A stretch of 64,000 nucleotides of DNA from Oligoflexia bacterium (GCA_035326705.1 DAOLES010000004.1:197191-261190), one strand, 5' to 3'; counted from the stretch's first letter, positions 1 through 8,205 are shown. Notes: generated by a model from the letters alone, not told the origin. Translations and numbers: made by a program.

Positions 1-538
1 ATACAAACCTTGTGCAACAATGGGTACTGCTTTGGAATTTAAATCTAAACCTCTGACCCATATTGTTTGGGGGATGAATAAGTACAGCAATAATTTTATG
101 GCTGAAATGCTGTCCTATGCTTTAGCTAAAGACGGGGTTGATTTAAATGATTGGCTTAAAAAAAATAAAGGACCACTAAAAGATGCGGTTGTTTTAAACA
201 AAGCTTCAGGCTTATCTAGACAAACTGAAATTTCTGCTCATGATTTAGCACAGTTATTTTTTGTTTCAGCCCAACATCCAGTATACGGCACTGAGTTTTT
301 GCATGCCATGAGCGTTGCAGGCCAAGACGGAACTTTACGCAATCGCTTTAAAAGTAAAGCTATGTTTGGCAAGATAAGGGCAAAATCCGGTACACTTAAC
401 AATGTTACTGCTTTGGTTGGGCAGGCAAATACAAAAAAATATGGGGCTGTTTATTTTGCTTTTTTGTGGAATGATACCGGTCAAAGTGGTTGGCATCTGC
501 GTGATCTTGAAGAAAAAATATTGGCGGAACTGTTTTAA
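1..538 (+). CDS. dacB: D-alanyl-D-alanine carboxypeptidase/endopeptidase (PBP4 family), 3' part
   Basis: The reading frame is open from the left edge, so the 5' end lies outside the window and only about 178 C-terminal residues are present. The visible part has the serine-hydrolase SxN motif (SNN in KYSNNFMAEM) and a KSG-T motif (AKSGTLNNV) in place of the usual KTG, at the spacing seen in PBP4/DacB enzymes. Known role of the family: periplasmic trimming or cleavage of peptidoglycan cross-bridges. The catalytic SxxK motif must lie upstream and cannot be checked. The gene ends about 40 bases before the pilin gene, which appears to have its own promoter. Confidence 0.85.
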   Translation, partial: YKPCATMGTALEFKSKPLTHIVWGMNKYSNNFMAEMLSYALAKDGVDLNDWLKKNKGPLKDAVVLNKASGLSRQTEISAHDLAQLFFVSAQHPVYGTEFLHAMSVAGQDGTLRNRFKSKAMFGKIRAKSGTLNNVTALVGQANTKKYGAVYFAFLWNDTGQSGWHLRDLEEKILAELF

Positions 539-560
539 AACAATCTTTAACACAAGGGCT

Positions 561-570
561 ATGGTACAAT
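561..570 (+). promoter_or_regulatory. extended -10 promoter of the pilin gene
   Basis: TGG-TACAAT ends 6 bases before the ATG at 577. No good -35 is visible. The geometry would give a leaderless or nearly leaderless mRNA. Confidence 0.4.
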
Positions 571-576
571 AAGAAG

Positions 577-1182
577 ATGATGCAAAAATATAAAAATGTA
601 GGCTTTTCTTTGATTGAACTAATGACCGTCTTGGTGATTGTTGGCCTTTTAGCTGCGATTGCGGGCCCTATTTATTTAAACTATATTCGTAAAGCCAGAA
701 CTTCAGAAGCCATCAACAATTTAGGTATTATTGCTTTGTATCAGGAAAGTTTTTTTGCAGAAAATGAAAGTTATGTAACCGTGGGGCCAAGCCCTGCTAA
801 AGTACCCAATTATCAAACAGGGAGAGAAAAATTTAATACTTCAGTCTCCGGTTGGAATTTATTGGGTAGAGTGATACGCAATGGTGAAGAGGTGTATTTT
901 CAGTATGAGGCAATTGCAGGGCAAATTGATGAATCCGGAAACAATGTGACCGGAGGTCTTGGCGATTTAAAAGCAATTGATGGCTCTTATACACCAGGAG
1001 GTTCAGACTGTAACCATAGTGCCATAACGCCCTCAACCACCCTTGGCATCCCAACTCCGGTGAGCAGCAACTGGTATTATATAACGGCCGTGGCTGATCA
1101 AAAGGGGCCGCTTAAAGACTGCTCCTTGTTTATTAAGGTCATTGATAGAAATGACATTTATGAAGAAGACCCTACACAATAA
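577..1182 (+). CDS. type IV pilin-like prepilin
   Basis: Residues 9-13 carry the prepilin peptidase motif GFSLIE, with Glu+5, followed by a hydrophobic helix to about residue 36, as in PilA/PulG-type major pilins and pseudopilins. The remaining ~165 residues form a globular domain with two cysteines (GGSDC and KDCSLF) that could make the C-terminal disulphide loop of pilins. Known family role: assembled by the inner-membrane type IV pilus or type II secretion machinery after cleavage by PilD. No assembly genes are adjacent, so pilin versus pseudopilin cannot be decided. ATG 577 is preferred over ATG 580 because the extended -10 box fits it; the two starts differ by one residue. Confidence 0.88.
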   Translation: MMQKYKNVGFSLIELMTVLVIVGLLAAIAGPIYLNYIRKARTSEAINNLGIIALYQESFFAENESYVTVGPSPAKVPNYQTGREKFNTSVSGWNLLGRVIRNGEEVYFQYEAIAGQIDESGNNVTGGLGDLKAIDGSYTPGGSDCNHSAITPSTTLGIPTPVSSNWYYITAVADQKGPLKDCSLFIKVIDRNDIYEEDPTQ

Positions 1183-1259
1183 AAATACTTCTAATCAATT
1201 TTAGCTTTTGGGTTATTGCAGTTAATAAAAGACAATGCTGATTAGGTAATAAAACCGGG

Positions 1260-1697
1260 CTAACTTTTAAAAGTATTAATTGTTGTTGTAAATAATAGTT
1301 TTGGATTGCACCTGTTATCTGAGCAGGAGTCTAGGTAAAAATTAATTGTACCATTGTTTAACAGTTGGCCAGTAAGGCTTGAATTTTCATTTTCTCCATA
1401 AATAAACTGCGCTGGATTTTCTGGATCAATCTCAATATTCCATTGCAAAGTGGGAGTATTGTTTTTGTTTTTTAGCTGAATGTTTTTTTGGGTATCATTA
1501 TAGACCCATGTCCAGCCGTAGTAATCTGTGTTGCTGATGGTTTTGCCATCATAGGATGGTTTTAGGTGTGCATCAGTGGAGCCGCTAACAGGTAAGAAGT
1601 AGCCCGTAGAGGTTGCTTTGCCATTCCATGTTGGACTTCCCTGAGCGTAGATTGAAAAAATACTCATAAACAACAGACATAAAAAAAGTTTAAACAT
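1260..1697 (-). CDS. secreted protein of unknown function
   Basis: 145 residues with a clear signal peptide (MFKLFLCLLFMSIFSIYAQG, cleavage near residue 20). The start is supported by a GGGGAG Shine-Dalgarno sequence 5 bases before the ATG. The mature part is rich in Asn, Thr and Trp, suggesting a beta-sandwich, and has a Cys pair near the C-terminus (DSCSDNRC). No family recognised. It lies between the pilin gene and the FHA genes with separate spacing and is probably its own transcript. Confidence 0.75.
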   Translation of the reverse strand: MFKLFLCLLFMSIFSIYAQGSPTWNGKATSTGYFLPVSGSTDAHLKPSYDGKTISNTDYYGWTWVYNDTQKNIQLKNKNNTPTLQWNIEIDPENPAQFIYGENENSSLTGQLLNNGTINFYLDSCSDNRCNPKLLFTTTINTFKS

Positions 1698-1760
1698 GTG
1701 TTCTCCCCAGGAAAATTTTTATGAACTGGTAACATATTTTTAACTTTTAACGCAAGGGTA

Positions 1761-3062
1761 TTATTTTTTCTGAATGTACTGCTTATCCAACAAGTATTGA
1801 AAGACTTTGGCGGTTTCTAAATCCGTGAGTTCACTGATGTCTAGGGCAGCTTGTAAGGTGCCTTCGTTGAGGATATTTTGTAAAACGGTTAAAACTTTAG
1901 GATGTAACCTAGATAAAGGTGCTGTAAGGGGTTTGCATAAAACAAATTTTTGCTCAAACTTGGGTAAGGTTGATTTTAACTTTTTAAGTTCATCCATTTG
2001 TCTAAAGGCTTCCATAAGCAAGCCTTCAATGTTTGCGCTCAGTGGTTCTTTGTTTTTGCTGGTTATTTCTGTTGCCAACAGCTGAAAATCTCCTTCATCC
2101 CAGCTTAGCATGCGATGCACAGCTTTTAAGCCGTTAACATTAGCAAGATCGGCCTGCATGATAGCGCCATTTTTTAGTAAAATTTTGCCGGTCTGTTTGT
2201 TTTTATCAATTTGTAATAAACCGCTGCGTTTATTTTGTGCCAAGTTTTGGAGTAAATCGGGTAAGCTCATTAATGAAAGATTGCCGGACAGTGCACTGGA
2301 AGCATTGTTGCTGATTTTAAGCTCTTGCTCTTCTTTTATTTTTGCAAAAGAAGCTTCATGATGGTTGACAGAGCGTTCAATTTCAAAATCTTCACTGACT
2401 TGTTCAAAGTCAATATTATCTTCTGCATTAAAAGTGTCATTGATAGAAGGTTGTTCGCTATTAACCGCTTCGTCTTCTATGCTTTCACTTAAATCAACCA
2501 AATCAAAGTCATCTTGCCCAGAACTTTTTTCATCAAGTGAGTTATCATGGACAAAGTCTAAATCATCCAATTGATCCTTATCACTGTCCAAATTAGCGGC
2601 TGTTTGTGGGTTTGATTGCGGTTCTGAAATAGGAACTTCTTCTTCAATTTTATGAGAAGTGTCAGGAAATTCCTGAATTTTATCTTGGGTGTTAATTTGA
2701 TCAGAGTTGGATGTTTTGACAATGTTAGCAGCGTCTTCTTCTGATAAAGCAAAGGTTAATTTGATTTTACTGGTGCCAAGGCTCACCACATCGTTGTTGC
2801 TGGCTTTTTGTTTTTCTTTGAGAATATCATCGTTTAAAAATGTACCATTGGTGCTGCCTAAGTCTTGAACAAAGACGCCATTAGGTTCAACAGAAATTTG
2901 ACAATGATTGCGGGAGATTTTTTTTTCACTGAGATAAATGTCACAATCTTCACCGCGTCCCATGACCAATGTTCTAGGAGGGATGATGCGCAGCTCTACG
3001 CCTTCATTTTCACCCTCTAAAAAAGTCAATAAGACTTCGTTATGCTTGTTTGCTTTACTCAT
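1761..3062 (-). CDS. FHA domain protein with C-terminal DUF4388 (PATAN-like) domain
   Basis: 433 residues. An FHA domain spans about residues 25-95, with the hallmark GR, SRNHC and GSTNGTFLND motifs that form the phosphothreonine-binding loops. A long acidic Ser/Asp/Glu-rich linker follows (about 110-230). Residues 258-345 match DUF4388/PATAN, a small scaffold domain common in delta-proteobacterial signalling proteins (GNLSLMSLPDLLQNL, then KTGKILLKNGAIMQA). No catalytic domain is present, so it is probably an adaptor in Ser/Thr-kinase signalling. It is 15 bases downstream of a second FHA gene on the same strand and very likely cotranscribed with it. Confidence 0.88.
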   Translation of the reverse strand: MSKANKHNEVLLTFLEGENEGVELRIIPPRTLVMGRGEDCDIYLSEKKISRNHCQISVEPNGVFVQDLGSTNGTFLNDDILKEKQKASNNDVVSLGTSKIKLTFALSEEDAANIVKTSNSDQINTQDKIQEFPDTSHKIEEEVPISEPQSNPQTAANLDSDKDQLDDLDFVHDNSLDEKSSGQDDFDLVDLSESIEDEAVNSEQPSINDTFNAEDNIDFEQVSEDFEIERSVNHHEASFAKIKEEQELKISNNASSALSGNLSLMSLPDLLQNLAQNKRSGLLQIDKNKQTGKILLKNGAIMQADLANVNGLKAVHRMLSWDEGDFQLLATEITSKNKEPLSANIEGLLMEAFRQMDELKKLKSTLPKFEQKFVLCKPLTAPLSRLHPKVLTVLQNILNEGTLQAALDISELTDLETAKVFQYLLDKQYIQKK

Positions 3063-3077
3063 GTTTGTATGTGTCTT

Positions 3078-3866
3078 CTAATCTGCCTTGGCGCTTTCAA
3101 AAAGTAAAATAGTTTTTCCAATTTGAATTTTATCATGCGGATTAAGCACCTTATTGTTAATCCGTTCCTGGTTGACAAATGTACCATTGGAAGATGCCAA
3201 GTCTCTAATAATCACTCTTCCCCCTTCAACAACTTCAATTATAGCATGTTTTCTGGATACGTCAGCGTCGTTGAGAGAAATATGGCAGCCAATGCGGCCA
3301 ATAGCAAAAGACACTTTCTGAATGGCAAATTTTTTACCTTTGTCTGGGCCTAAAATAATACGCATACGAACCACACGTTCTTCAGGTTTGATGGGGCGTT
3401 GAACTTTACGATCCACTTGAGTTTTACTGGGTTCATAGTGAACAAACTCTTCATCAATAAGACCCGAAAGTCCGGAGTAACTTCCGGTTTTTAAGTTATG
3501 TGATGAGTTGGTCAGTTCACTGCTAATTCTAGGATTTTGTCTAATGCACAATAAGGTTTGACCAATTTGTATGGCTTGGCCAAGATGAATTTGTTGTTGG
3601 GTTATAGACTGGCCATCAATAAAGGTGCCGTTACTGCTTCCTAGGTCAGTGACCCTTATGTGTGGGCCATGAATTTCTATAGCCAAATGACTGGAAGATA
3701 CTCGGATGTCACGGACCAATATATCTCCGTTTTTTCTACCCAAAATAATTCGGGTTTTGCCAATGGCAACCCGTCGGCCTTTTTCATTGCCTTCTAAGAA
3801 TTCAAGGTAGTAACCCAGTTCAGGCGCAAGGTCAATGGCACTAAAATTTGATTTTTCTTCTGACAT
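3078..3866 (-). CDS. tandem FHA-domain protein
   Basis: 262 residues with two FHA domains, at about 22-105 (GRKNG, SSSHLAIE, GSSNGTFIDG) and 172-255 (GRIGC, SRKHAIIE, ASSNGTFVNQ), joined by a basic linker. Both keep the Ser/Arg/His and Asn-Gly residues that contact phosphothreonine. There is no signal peptide or membrane segment, so it should be cytoplasmic. It is the first gene of a two-gene operon with the FHA-DUF4388 gene. The function is inferred only as phospho-dependent scaffolding; no kinase or phosphatase gene lies nearby. Confidence 0.88.
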   Translation of the reverse strand: MSEEKSNFSAIDLAPELGYYLEFLEGNEKGRRVAIGKTRIILGRKNGDILVRDIRVSSSHLAIEIHGPHIRVTDLGSSNGTFIDGQSITQQQIHLGQAIQIGQTLLCIRQNPRISSELTNSSHNLKTGSYSGLSGLIDEEFVHYEPSKTQVDRKVQRPIKPEERVVRMRIILGPDKGKKFAIQKVSFAIGRIGCHISLNDADVSRKHAIIEVVEGGRVIIRDLASSNGTFVNQERINNKVLNPHDKIQIGKTILLFESAKAD

Positions 3867-3945
3867 AGATTTGTTACTTCAATGGGTTCATCTTATGAAG
3901 TGAGTTTTTTGTCAAGTCGCAGGGTCATATATAGAGAGTAAAAAA

Positions 3946-3974
3946 TTGCTCATTATCCATGAGCTTGATATGCA
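3946..3974 (+). promoter_or_regulatory. sigma70-type promoter, leaderless geometry
   Basis: TTGCTC, a 17-base spacer ending in an extended TGA, then TATGCA. The -10 box ends 6 bases before the ATG at 3981, so transcription should start at or next to the A of the ATG. Confidence 0.55.
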
Positions 3975-3980
3975 AAGCTT

Positions 3981-4271
3981 ATGTCAGAAAAAGCATGTTG
4001 GGTAGAATATTCAGGGTCTAAGTTTTGGCTATTGGTTTTTGCTTTAGTGTATTTCCCAGTGGCCATTTTTTTAATTTTATTAAGAGGTAAGTTGCACGTC
4101 CACCAAGGCACCTATTACTTTGATTATACGGGTTCAGTGTTTTGGTTGGGTTTTTGGTTGTTGGTCTTCTTCCCTATTGGCTTACTGTTGGTGCTGATCA
4201 ACGGCATCTCGTTTAAGCAGATTAATGGACAAAATCATAGTTCGATTAACAATGAAGCCATAGAATTTTAG
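3981..4271 (+). CDS. small membrane protein built from a duplicated transmembrane unit
   Basis: 96 residues, essentially two copies of one ~35-residue module. The first is about residues 8-40 (YSGSKFWLLVFALVYFPVAI) and the second about 47-82 (YTGSVFWLGFWLLVFFPIGL). Each is an aromatic Y-[ST]-G-S-x-F-W entry followed by a hydrophobic stretch with FP in the middle and a G-rich exit. This predicts two inner-membrane helices related by internal duplication. The C-terminal tail is polar (NGQNHSSINN). No family recognised. A well-formed promoter directly abuts the start codon. Confidence 0.7.
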   Translation: MSEKACWVEYSGSKFWLLVFALVYFPVAIFLILLRGKLHVHQGTYYFDYTGSVFWLGFWLLVFFPIGLLLVLINGISFKQINGQNHSSINNEAIEF

Positions 4272-4292
4272 GTGTAAATTTGAAGCAGCACG

Positions 4293-4377
4293 CACGAAGA
4301 AAAAGATTTTTGTACAACGAGTTTTGGCTGGCAAGCCAGCCAACAGGTTGAGCGGGTAGAAAAACTTTTTCTTCGTG
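4293..4377. repeat. stem-within-stem intergenic palindromic element, copy 1
   Basis: Outer arms CACGAAGAAAAAG (4293-4305) and their perfect reverse complement (4365-4377) enclose an inner hairpin GGCTGGC-aa-GCCAGCC (4326-4341). The segments between the stems, GTACAACGAGTTTT on the left and AACAGGTTGAGCGGGTAGAAA on the right taken as two pieces, recur in the element at 57789-57869 on the other strand, whereas the arm sequences differ but still pair. It ends 13 bases before the pyrF ribosome-binding site, so it could affect pyrF expression. Confidence 0.7.
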
Positions 4378-4390
4378 GTGCGTATGTATG

Positions 4391-4396
4391 AAGGAG
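4391..4396 (+). promoter_or_regulatory. ribosome-binding site deciding the pyrF start
   Basis: AAGGAG lies 6 bases before the ATG at 4403, making that the start rather than the in-frame ATG at 4388, which would place the ribosome-binding site inside the coding region. Confidence 0.75.
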
Positions 4397-4402
4397 AAAA
4401 CG

Positions 4403-5089
4403 ATGGACTACAACCCGATTATGGTGGCCATGGATGTGGCTGATTTAAATGTGTTTGATGAGAATCTTGAGCGGCTTGCACCGTATGTAGGAACGTTTAA
4501 AATTGGCTTAGAGGCCATGACTCAGTTTGGCGCGCAGACTTTGGTCGATAAAATTCATAATGCCCGAAGCAGTGTATTTTTAGATGGCAAGTTTTGTGAC
4601 ATTCCCAACACTGTAGGTAAAGCCAGCCAAGTGGTGGCGGATATGGGAGCGGCGTTTTTTAATGTGCACGCCAGTTGTGGTTTTAAATCCATAGAAGCAG
4701 CAGCTAAAGTTAAAGGTGAAAGCAAATTATTGGTGGTGACCGTTCTCACCAGCATGTCTGAGCAAGATAGCCAACAGATATTTTCTGGTGCTACCCAAGA
4801 TAAAGTGAAGCAGTTTGCGCAAATGGCAGTGGATGCTGGCGCTGATGGTGTTGTTTGTTCTCCTTTGGAGCTGGAATTGTTCAATGCTGAGCCTGGTTTG
4901 AAAGCTCTGCTTAAAGTAACTCCGGGTATCCGTCCAGAAAGTGCCCAAAAAGATGATCAAACACGCACACTGACACCCAAGCAAGCCATAGAACAAGGCG
5001 CAGATCATTTGGTGATTGGCAGACCCATCATGCAAGCTCAAGACCCCAAGCAAGCGGCGAAAGCGATTTTAGATAGCCTTCAAGCCTAA
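4403..5089 (+). CDS. pyrF: orotidine 5'-phosphate decarboxylase
   Basis: 228 residues, the usual length of bacterial OMP decarboxylase. The catalytic Asp-Lys-Asp tetrad motif is visible as LDGKFCDIPNTV, the phosphate-binding end is TPGIR and IGRPI, and the N-terminal substrate Asp is in VAMDVAD. Known reaction: decarboxylation of OMP to UMP, the last step of de novo pyrimidine synthesis in the cytoplasm. The other pyrimidine gene here, pyrD, is 17 kb away, so the pathway is scattered. The start at 4403 is chosen for its Shine-Dalgarno sequence. A structured intergenic element sits just upstream. Confidence 0.95.
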   Translation: MDYNPIMVAMDVADLNVFDENLERLAPYVGTFKIGLEAMTQFGAQTLVDKIHNARSSVFLDGKFCDIPNTVGKASQVVADMGAAFFNVHASCGFKSIEAAAKVKGESKLLVVTVLTSMSEQDSQQIFSGATQDKVKQFAQMAVDAGADGVVCSPLELELFNAEPGLKALLKVTPGIRPESAQKDDQTRTLTPKQAIEQGADHLVIGRPIMQAQDPKQAAKAILDSLQA

Positions 5090-5425
5090 GTATGTGCATT
5101 GGGTAGTGGGGGGCGGTTAAATTGGCAAAGGAAACCGTAACTTACTTTTTTTAAAGAAGTAAAGTGCAAGAGCATGTAAAAAACTACTGAACTAGCTATA
5201 GTCAGGTTAAAAGTCTACCCAACACTAAACTGAAAAAACAAGTGAAATCATAGACCAACGTTAAAAATAAGGGCATAAAAAGTGAAGGGTTTGGTGCAAC
5301 AAAAGCTTGCGTTTTGGGTTTATGTATGTAATATTCCTGCTCTGAAAATAAAAAAGTGTATACATTTAAGTAGGTTAGCAAAAAAACAAACCTACACAGA
5401 TTGAATAAAATAAGGATTAATAACC
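5090..5425. other. 336-base gap with rpsO leader
   Basis: No convincing gene. The stretch holds an imperfect hairpin near 5140-5165 (ACTTACTTT facing AAAGAAGTAAAGT), which may end pyrF transcription, then AT-rich DNA leading into rpsO. In other bacteria S15 represses its own mRNA through a leader structure. This 5' region is long enough for that, but I cannot identify the fold. An open frame on the minus strand here overlaps the start of rpsO and looks spurious. Confidence 0.4.
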
Positions 5426-5680
5426 GTGGAAAAAACAAAAATTATTGAAAAATTCAAGCAACATGAGGGTGATACGGGTTCACCAGAAGTGCAAGTGGCA
5501 CTTTTAACCGATAGAATTTCACATTTAACAGAACATTTTAAAACCCATAAAAAAGACAACCACTCACGACGTGGTCTATTGAAAATGGTGGGTAACCGCA
5601 GAAGTTTGTTGGATTATCTCAAAAAAACCAACGTAGATCGTTATAAAAAATTGATCAAAGATCTTGGTTTAAGAAAGTAG
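5426..5680 (+). CDS. rpsO: 30S ribosomal protein S15
   Basis: 84 residues, close to the usual 88-89. Conserved S15 features are present: the GDTGSPEVQVALLT segment, HFKTHKKDNHSRRGLLKMV and the C-terminal RYKKLIKDLGLRK. S15 binds 16S rRNA helices 20-22 and nucleates the small-subunit platform. The start is GTG 5426 with AAGGA nine bases upstream; no in-frame ATG would keep the conserved N-terminus. rpsO followed by pnp is the widely conserved bacterial gene order. Confidence 0.97.
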   Translation: MEKTKIIEKFKQHEGDTGSPEVQVALLTDRISHLTEHFKTHKKDNHSRRGLLKMVGNRRSLLDYLKKTNVDRYKKLIKDLGLRK

Positions 5681-5707
5681 ATTACTGCTTTTTTAAACAG
5701 TTTTCTT

Positions 5708-5733
5708 ATGTGCGGATTGATAAAACCGCACAT
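5708..5733 (+). terminator. hairpin after rpsO
   Basis: ATGTGCGG, a 10-base loop, then CCGCACAT form a perfect 8-bp stem. No long T-run follows, so it may be an attenuator, an mRNA-stabilising or RNase-processing hairpin, or a weak terminator between rpsO and pnp. Confidence 0.5.
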
Positions 5734-5826
5734 ATTCTCTCTGCATACGCTACTAAATGATACACCTTCTTATTTTCACAAAAAACTAACTATTAATTAA
5801 TAAACCTATCAAAATTATATGGTTCT

Positions 5827-5918
5827 GGGAGAGAGGCCTTGTGCCGCATCTCCCCTGGGTGGGTTGAATCGATCAAAAACGACGCTTTTTGATCGAGAAG
5901 GGGGGAAGCTCCCCCCTT
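5827..5918 (+). repeat. three-hairpin intergenic element upstream of pnp
   Basis: Three consecutive hairpins: GGGAGA/TCTCCC (5827-5854), an 11-bp stem TCGATCAAAAA/TTTTTGATCGA with loop CGACGC (5869-5896), and AAGGGGGG/CCCCCCTT with loop AAGCT (5898-5918). The same order, with different but self-complementary arms, is seen at 31087-31165 and partly at 25787-25846. It ends 15 bases before the pnp ribosome-binding site. In enterobacteria an RNase III-cleaved hairpin in the pnp leader mediates autoregulation, so a similar role is possible here by analogy. Confidence 0.65.
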
Positions 5919-5948
5919 AGAGAAAAGAACCAGAGGAGAAATAATAGA

Positions 5949-8141
5949 ATGATTAAAAAAACAATCGAATTTCATGGAGAGACCCTCAGTATTGAAGTGG
6001 GTAGAATGGCCAAGCAAGCCAATGGCTCTGCATTTATTCAGTATGGTGAAACCGCGGTATTGGTCACCGCAACCTGTGGTAAAAAAAATAAAGAAGGTAT
6101 AGATTTCTTACCTCTATCTATTGAGTATATTGAAAAAATGTCTGCGGCAGGAAAGATTCCTGGCGGCTTTTTTAAACGTGAAGGCCGTCAATCTGAGCGT
6201 GAAATTTTAACCTCACGTTTAACCGACCGTCCAATTAGACCTTTGTTCCCAAAAGGTTACGCGCGTGAAACCCAAGTGATTACCAGTGTTTTATCCTATG
6301 ACGGGGTGAATGATCCGGATGTGTTATCTTTGTTGGGTGCGTCTACAGCTTTGGCCGTGTCTGATATTCCTTTTGCTGGACCGGTTGCGGCAGTGAGAGT
6401 GGGCCGTATCAATGGTGAACATATTTGTAATCCATCGCATGAGCAAATTGAGCAATCAGACCTAGAGTTGGTGGTTGCCGGTAGTAAAGATGCTGTGGTG
6501 ATGGTTGAAGGTGAAGCAGATATTGTTCCTGAAGCTGAACTGTTGGCAGCTATCAAGTTTGGGCATGAGAGCTTACAACCTTTGTTGCAAATTCAAGAAG
6601 AAGTGCAAAAAGAAATAGGGAAAATCAAATTTGAAGTTGTTGCGCCTGAAAATAAAGTTGAAGAATTGATGGCTTGGGTTGAAGAGAATCGGGGCACAAA
6701 ATTAAGAGAAATTTTAACCATTAAAGAAAAAATTGAGCGTTATACCGCTTTATCTGTATTTAAAGATGAGGTTATGGACGTTGCTTGTGCTGAAGGAGCG
6801 GTGTTTGAAGGTTGTCAAGCAGACGCTGCCAGCGCCATTGATAAAATGATATCCAATCATATGCGCAGCAATGTTTTGGAAAATAAGATTCGTTTGGATG
6901 AAAGAAAACCAAGCGAAATCAGAGCAATTACTGCAGAAGTGGGTGTTTTACCCAGAACGCACGGTTCAGCATTGTTTACCCGTGGTGAGACGCAAGCTTT
7001 GGTGAGCACCACTTTAGGTACCAGTGAAGATGAACAGATTGTAGATACTTTGATTAGCAACGCGCGTGAGCGTTTCTTGTTGCATTACAACTTCCCTCCA
7101 TTTTGTGTGGGTGAAACCAAACCTTTAAGAGGTCCAGCCAGACGTGAAATTGGCCATGGTTTCTTAGCCCGCAAAGCGGTGGAAAAAGTCTTACCAACAA
7201 AAGAAGAGTTTCCGTATACCATTAGAGTATTGTCTGATGTTCTTGAGTCACATGGCTCTTCATCTATGGCAACAGTCTGTGGCGCAACTTTATCCATGAT
7301 GGATGCAGGTGTGAATATTAAAGCTCCTGTGGCAGGGATCGCTATGGGCTTGGTTAAAAAAGATGATAACTTTGTTGTTTTATCTGATATTTCAGGTGAT
7401 GAAGATCATATTGGTGATATGGATTTTAAAGTGGCTGGAACCAAAGACGGAGTTACAGCGGTACAAATGGATATTAAAATTGATGGGATCAGTTGGGATA
7501 TCATGGAGCAAGCCTTGCAACAGGCTAAAGAAGGTCGTTTGCATATTTTAGACAAAATGCAAGAGGGCTTGGGTGAAACCCGTGGTGATTTATCTGCACA
7601 TGCTCCGCGTATTGAAACCATTCAAATTAAACCAGATAAGATCAGAGACGTGATTGGTACCGGTGGTAAAGTGATTCGTGGTATTGTTGAGGAAAGTGGT
7701 GCTAAAGTTGAAGTCAATGATGATGGTATTGTCAAAATAGCTTCTTCTGACAAAGCTTCTTTGGAAAAAGCCATGCAAATGGTTAAAGACATTGTTGCTG
7801 AAGCAGAGATTGGTAAAATTTATAAAGGTAAAGTCACCAAAGTCATGGACTACGGTGCCTTTGTAGAAATTTTACCTGGCAAAGAAGGCTTATGTCATAT
7901 CAGTGAATTCTTAACCACGGAACCTATTGAAGATGCGTCAGAAGTGGTGAGTGAAGGTGATGAAATTGAAGTTAAAGTTTTAGACGTTGAAGGCAATAAC
8001 CGAATTAAACTTTCTCACCGTGAAGTTTTAGAGCCAGGTTCATCTGACCATGTTCCAGGTTCTGGCAGAGACAGAAAACGCACTAGTGGTGGTGGCAGAG
8101 GCCGTGGCCGTAGTGGGCGTGACAGTCGTCCTAGACGTTAA
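5949..8141 (+). CDS. pnp: polynucleotide phosphorylase
   Basis: 730 residues, typical for PNPase. Domain order: RNase PH-like domain 1 (about 10-215), an all-helical linker, catalytic RNase PH-like domain 2 (about 320-540, including GETQALVST and FPPFCVGE), a KH domain (about 555-615, IRDVIGTGGKVIRGI) and an S1 domain (about 625-690, YKGKVTKVMDYGAFVEI). The protein ends in an Arg/Gly-rich tail that could bind RNA. Known reaction: phosphorolytic 3'-5' RNA degradation, often within the degradosome. ATG 5949 is chosen over an upstream in-frame ATG at 5889 because AGAGGAG precedes it and the residues between have no PNPase character. Confidence 0.97.
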   Translation: MIKKTIEFHGETLSIEVGRMAKQANGSAFIQYGETAVLVTATCGKKNKEGIDFLPLSIEYIEKMSAAGKIPGGFFKREGRQSEREILTSRLTDRPIRPLFPKGYARETQVITSVLSYDGVNDPDVLSLLGASTALAVSDIPFAGPVAAVRVGRINGEHICNPSHEQIEQSDLELVVAGSKDAVVMVEGEADIVPEAELLAAIKFGHESLQPLLQIQEEVQKEIGKIKFEVVAPENKVEELMAWVEENRGTKLREILTIKEKIERYTALSVFKDEVMDVACAEGAVFEGCQADAASAIDKMISNHMRSNVLENKIRLDERKPSEIRAITAEVGVLPRTHGSALFTRGETQALVSTTLGTSEDEQIVDTLISNARERFLLHYNFPPFCVGETKPLRGPARREIGHGFLARKAVEKVLPTKEEFPYTIRVLSDVLESHGSSSMATVCGATLSMMDAGVNIKAPVAGIAMGLVKKDDNFVVLSDISGDEDHIGDMDFKVAGTKDGVTAVQMDIKIDGISWDIMEQALQQAKEGRLHILDKMQEGLGETRGDLSAHAPRIETIQIKPDKIRDVIGTGGKVIRGIVEESGAKVEVNDDGIVKIASSDKASLEKAMQMVKDIVAEAEIGKIYKGKVTKVMDYGAFVEILPGKEGLCHISEFLTTEPIEDASEVVSEGDEIEVKVLDVEGNNRIKLSHREVLEPGSSDHVPGSGRDRKRTSGGGRGRGRSGRDSRPRR

Positions 8142-8165
8142 GTCATTTCTAATAAAACCATTTGT

Positions 8166-8205
8166 TTGAGGGCAGAGCGGATTATGCTTGCCCTCAAGCT
8201 TTTTT
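8166..8205 (+). terminator. intrinsic terminator of pnp
   Basis: The 9-bp stem TTGAGGGCA/TGCCCTCAA is followed by GC and six T residues. Confidence 0.85.

Noticed and set aside
5202..5438. 78-codon hydrophobic open frame opposite the rpsO leader
   Set aside because: It overlaps the rpsO start, is AT-driven (Phe/Leu-rich) and lacks a ribosome-binding site.
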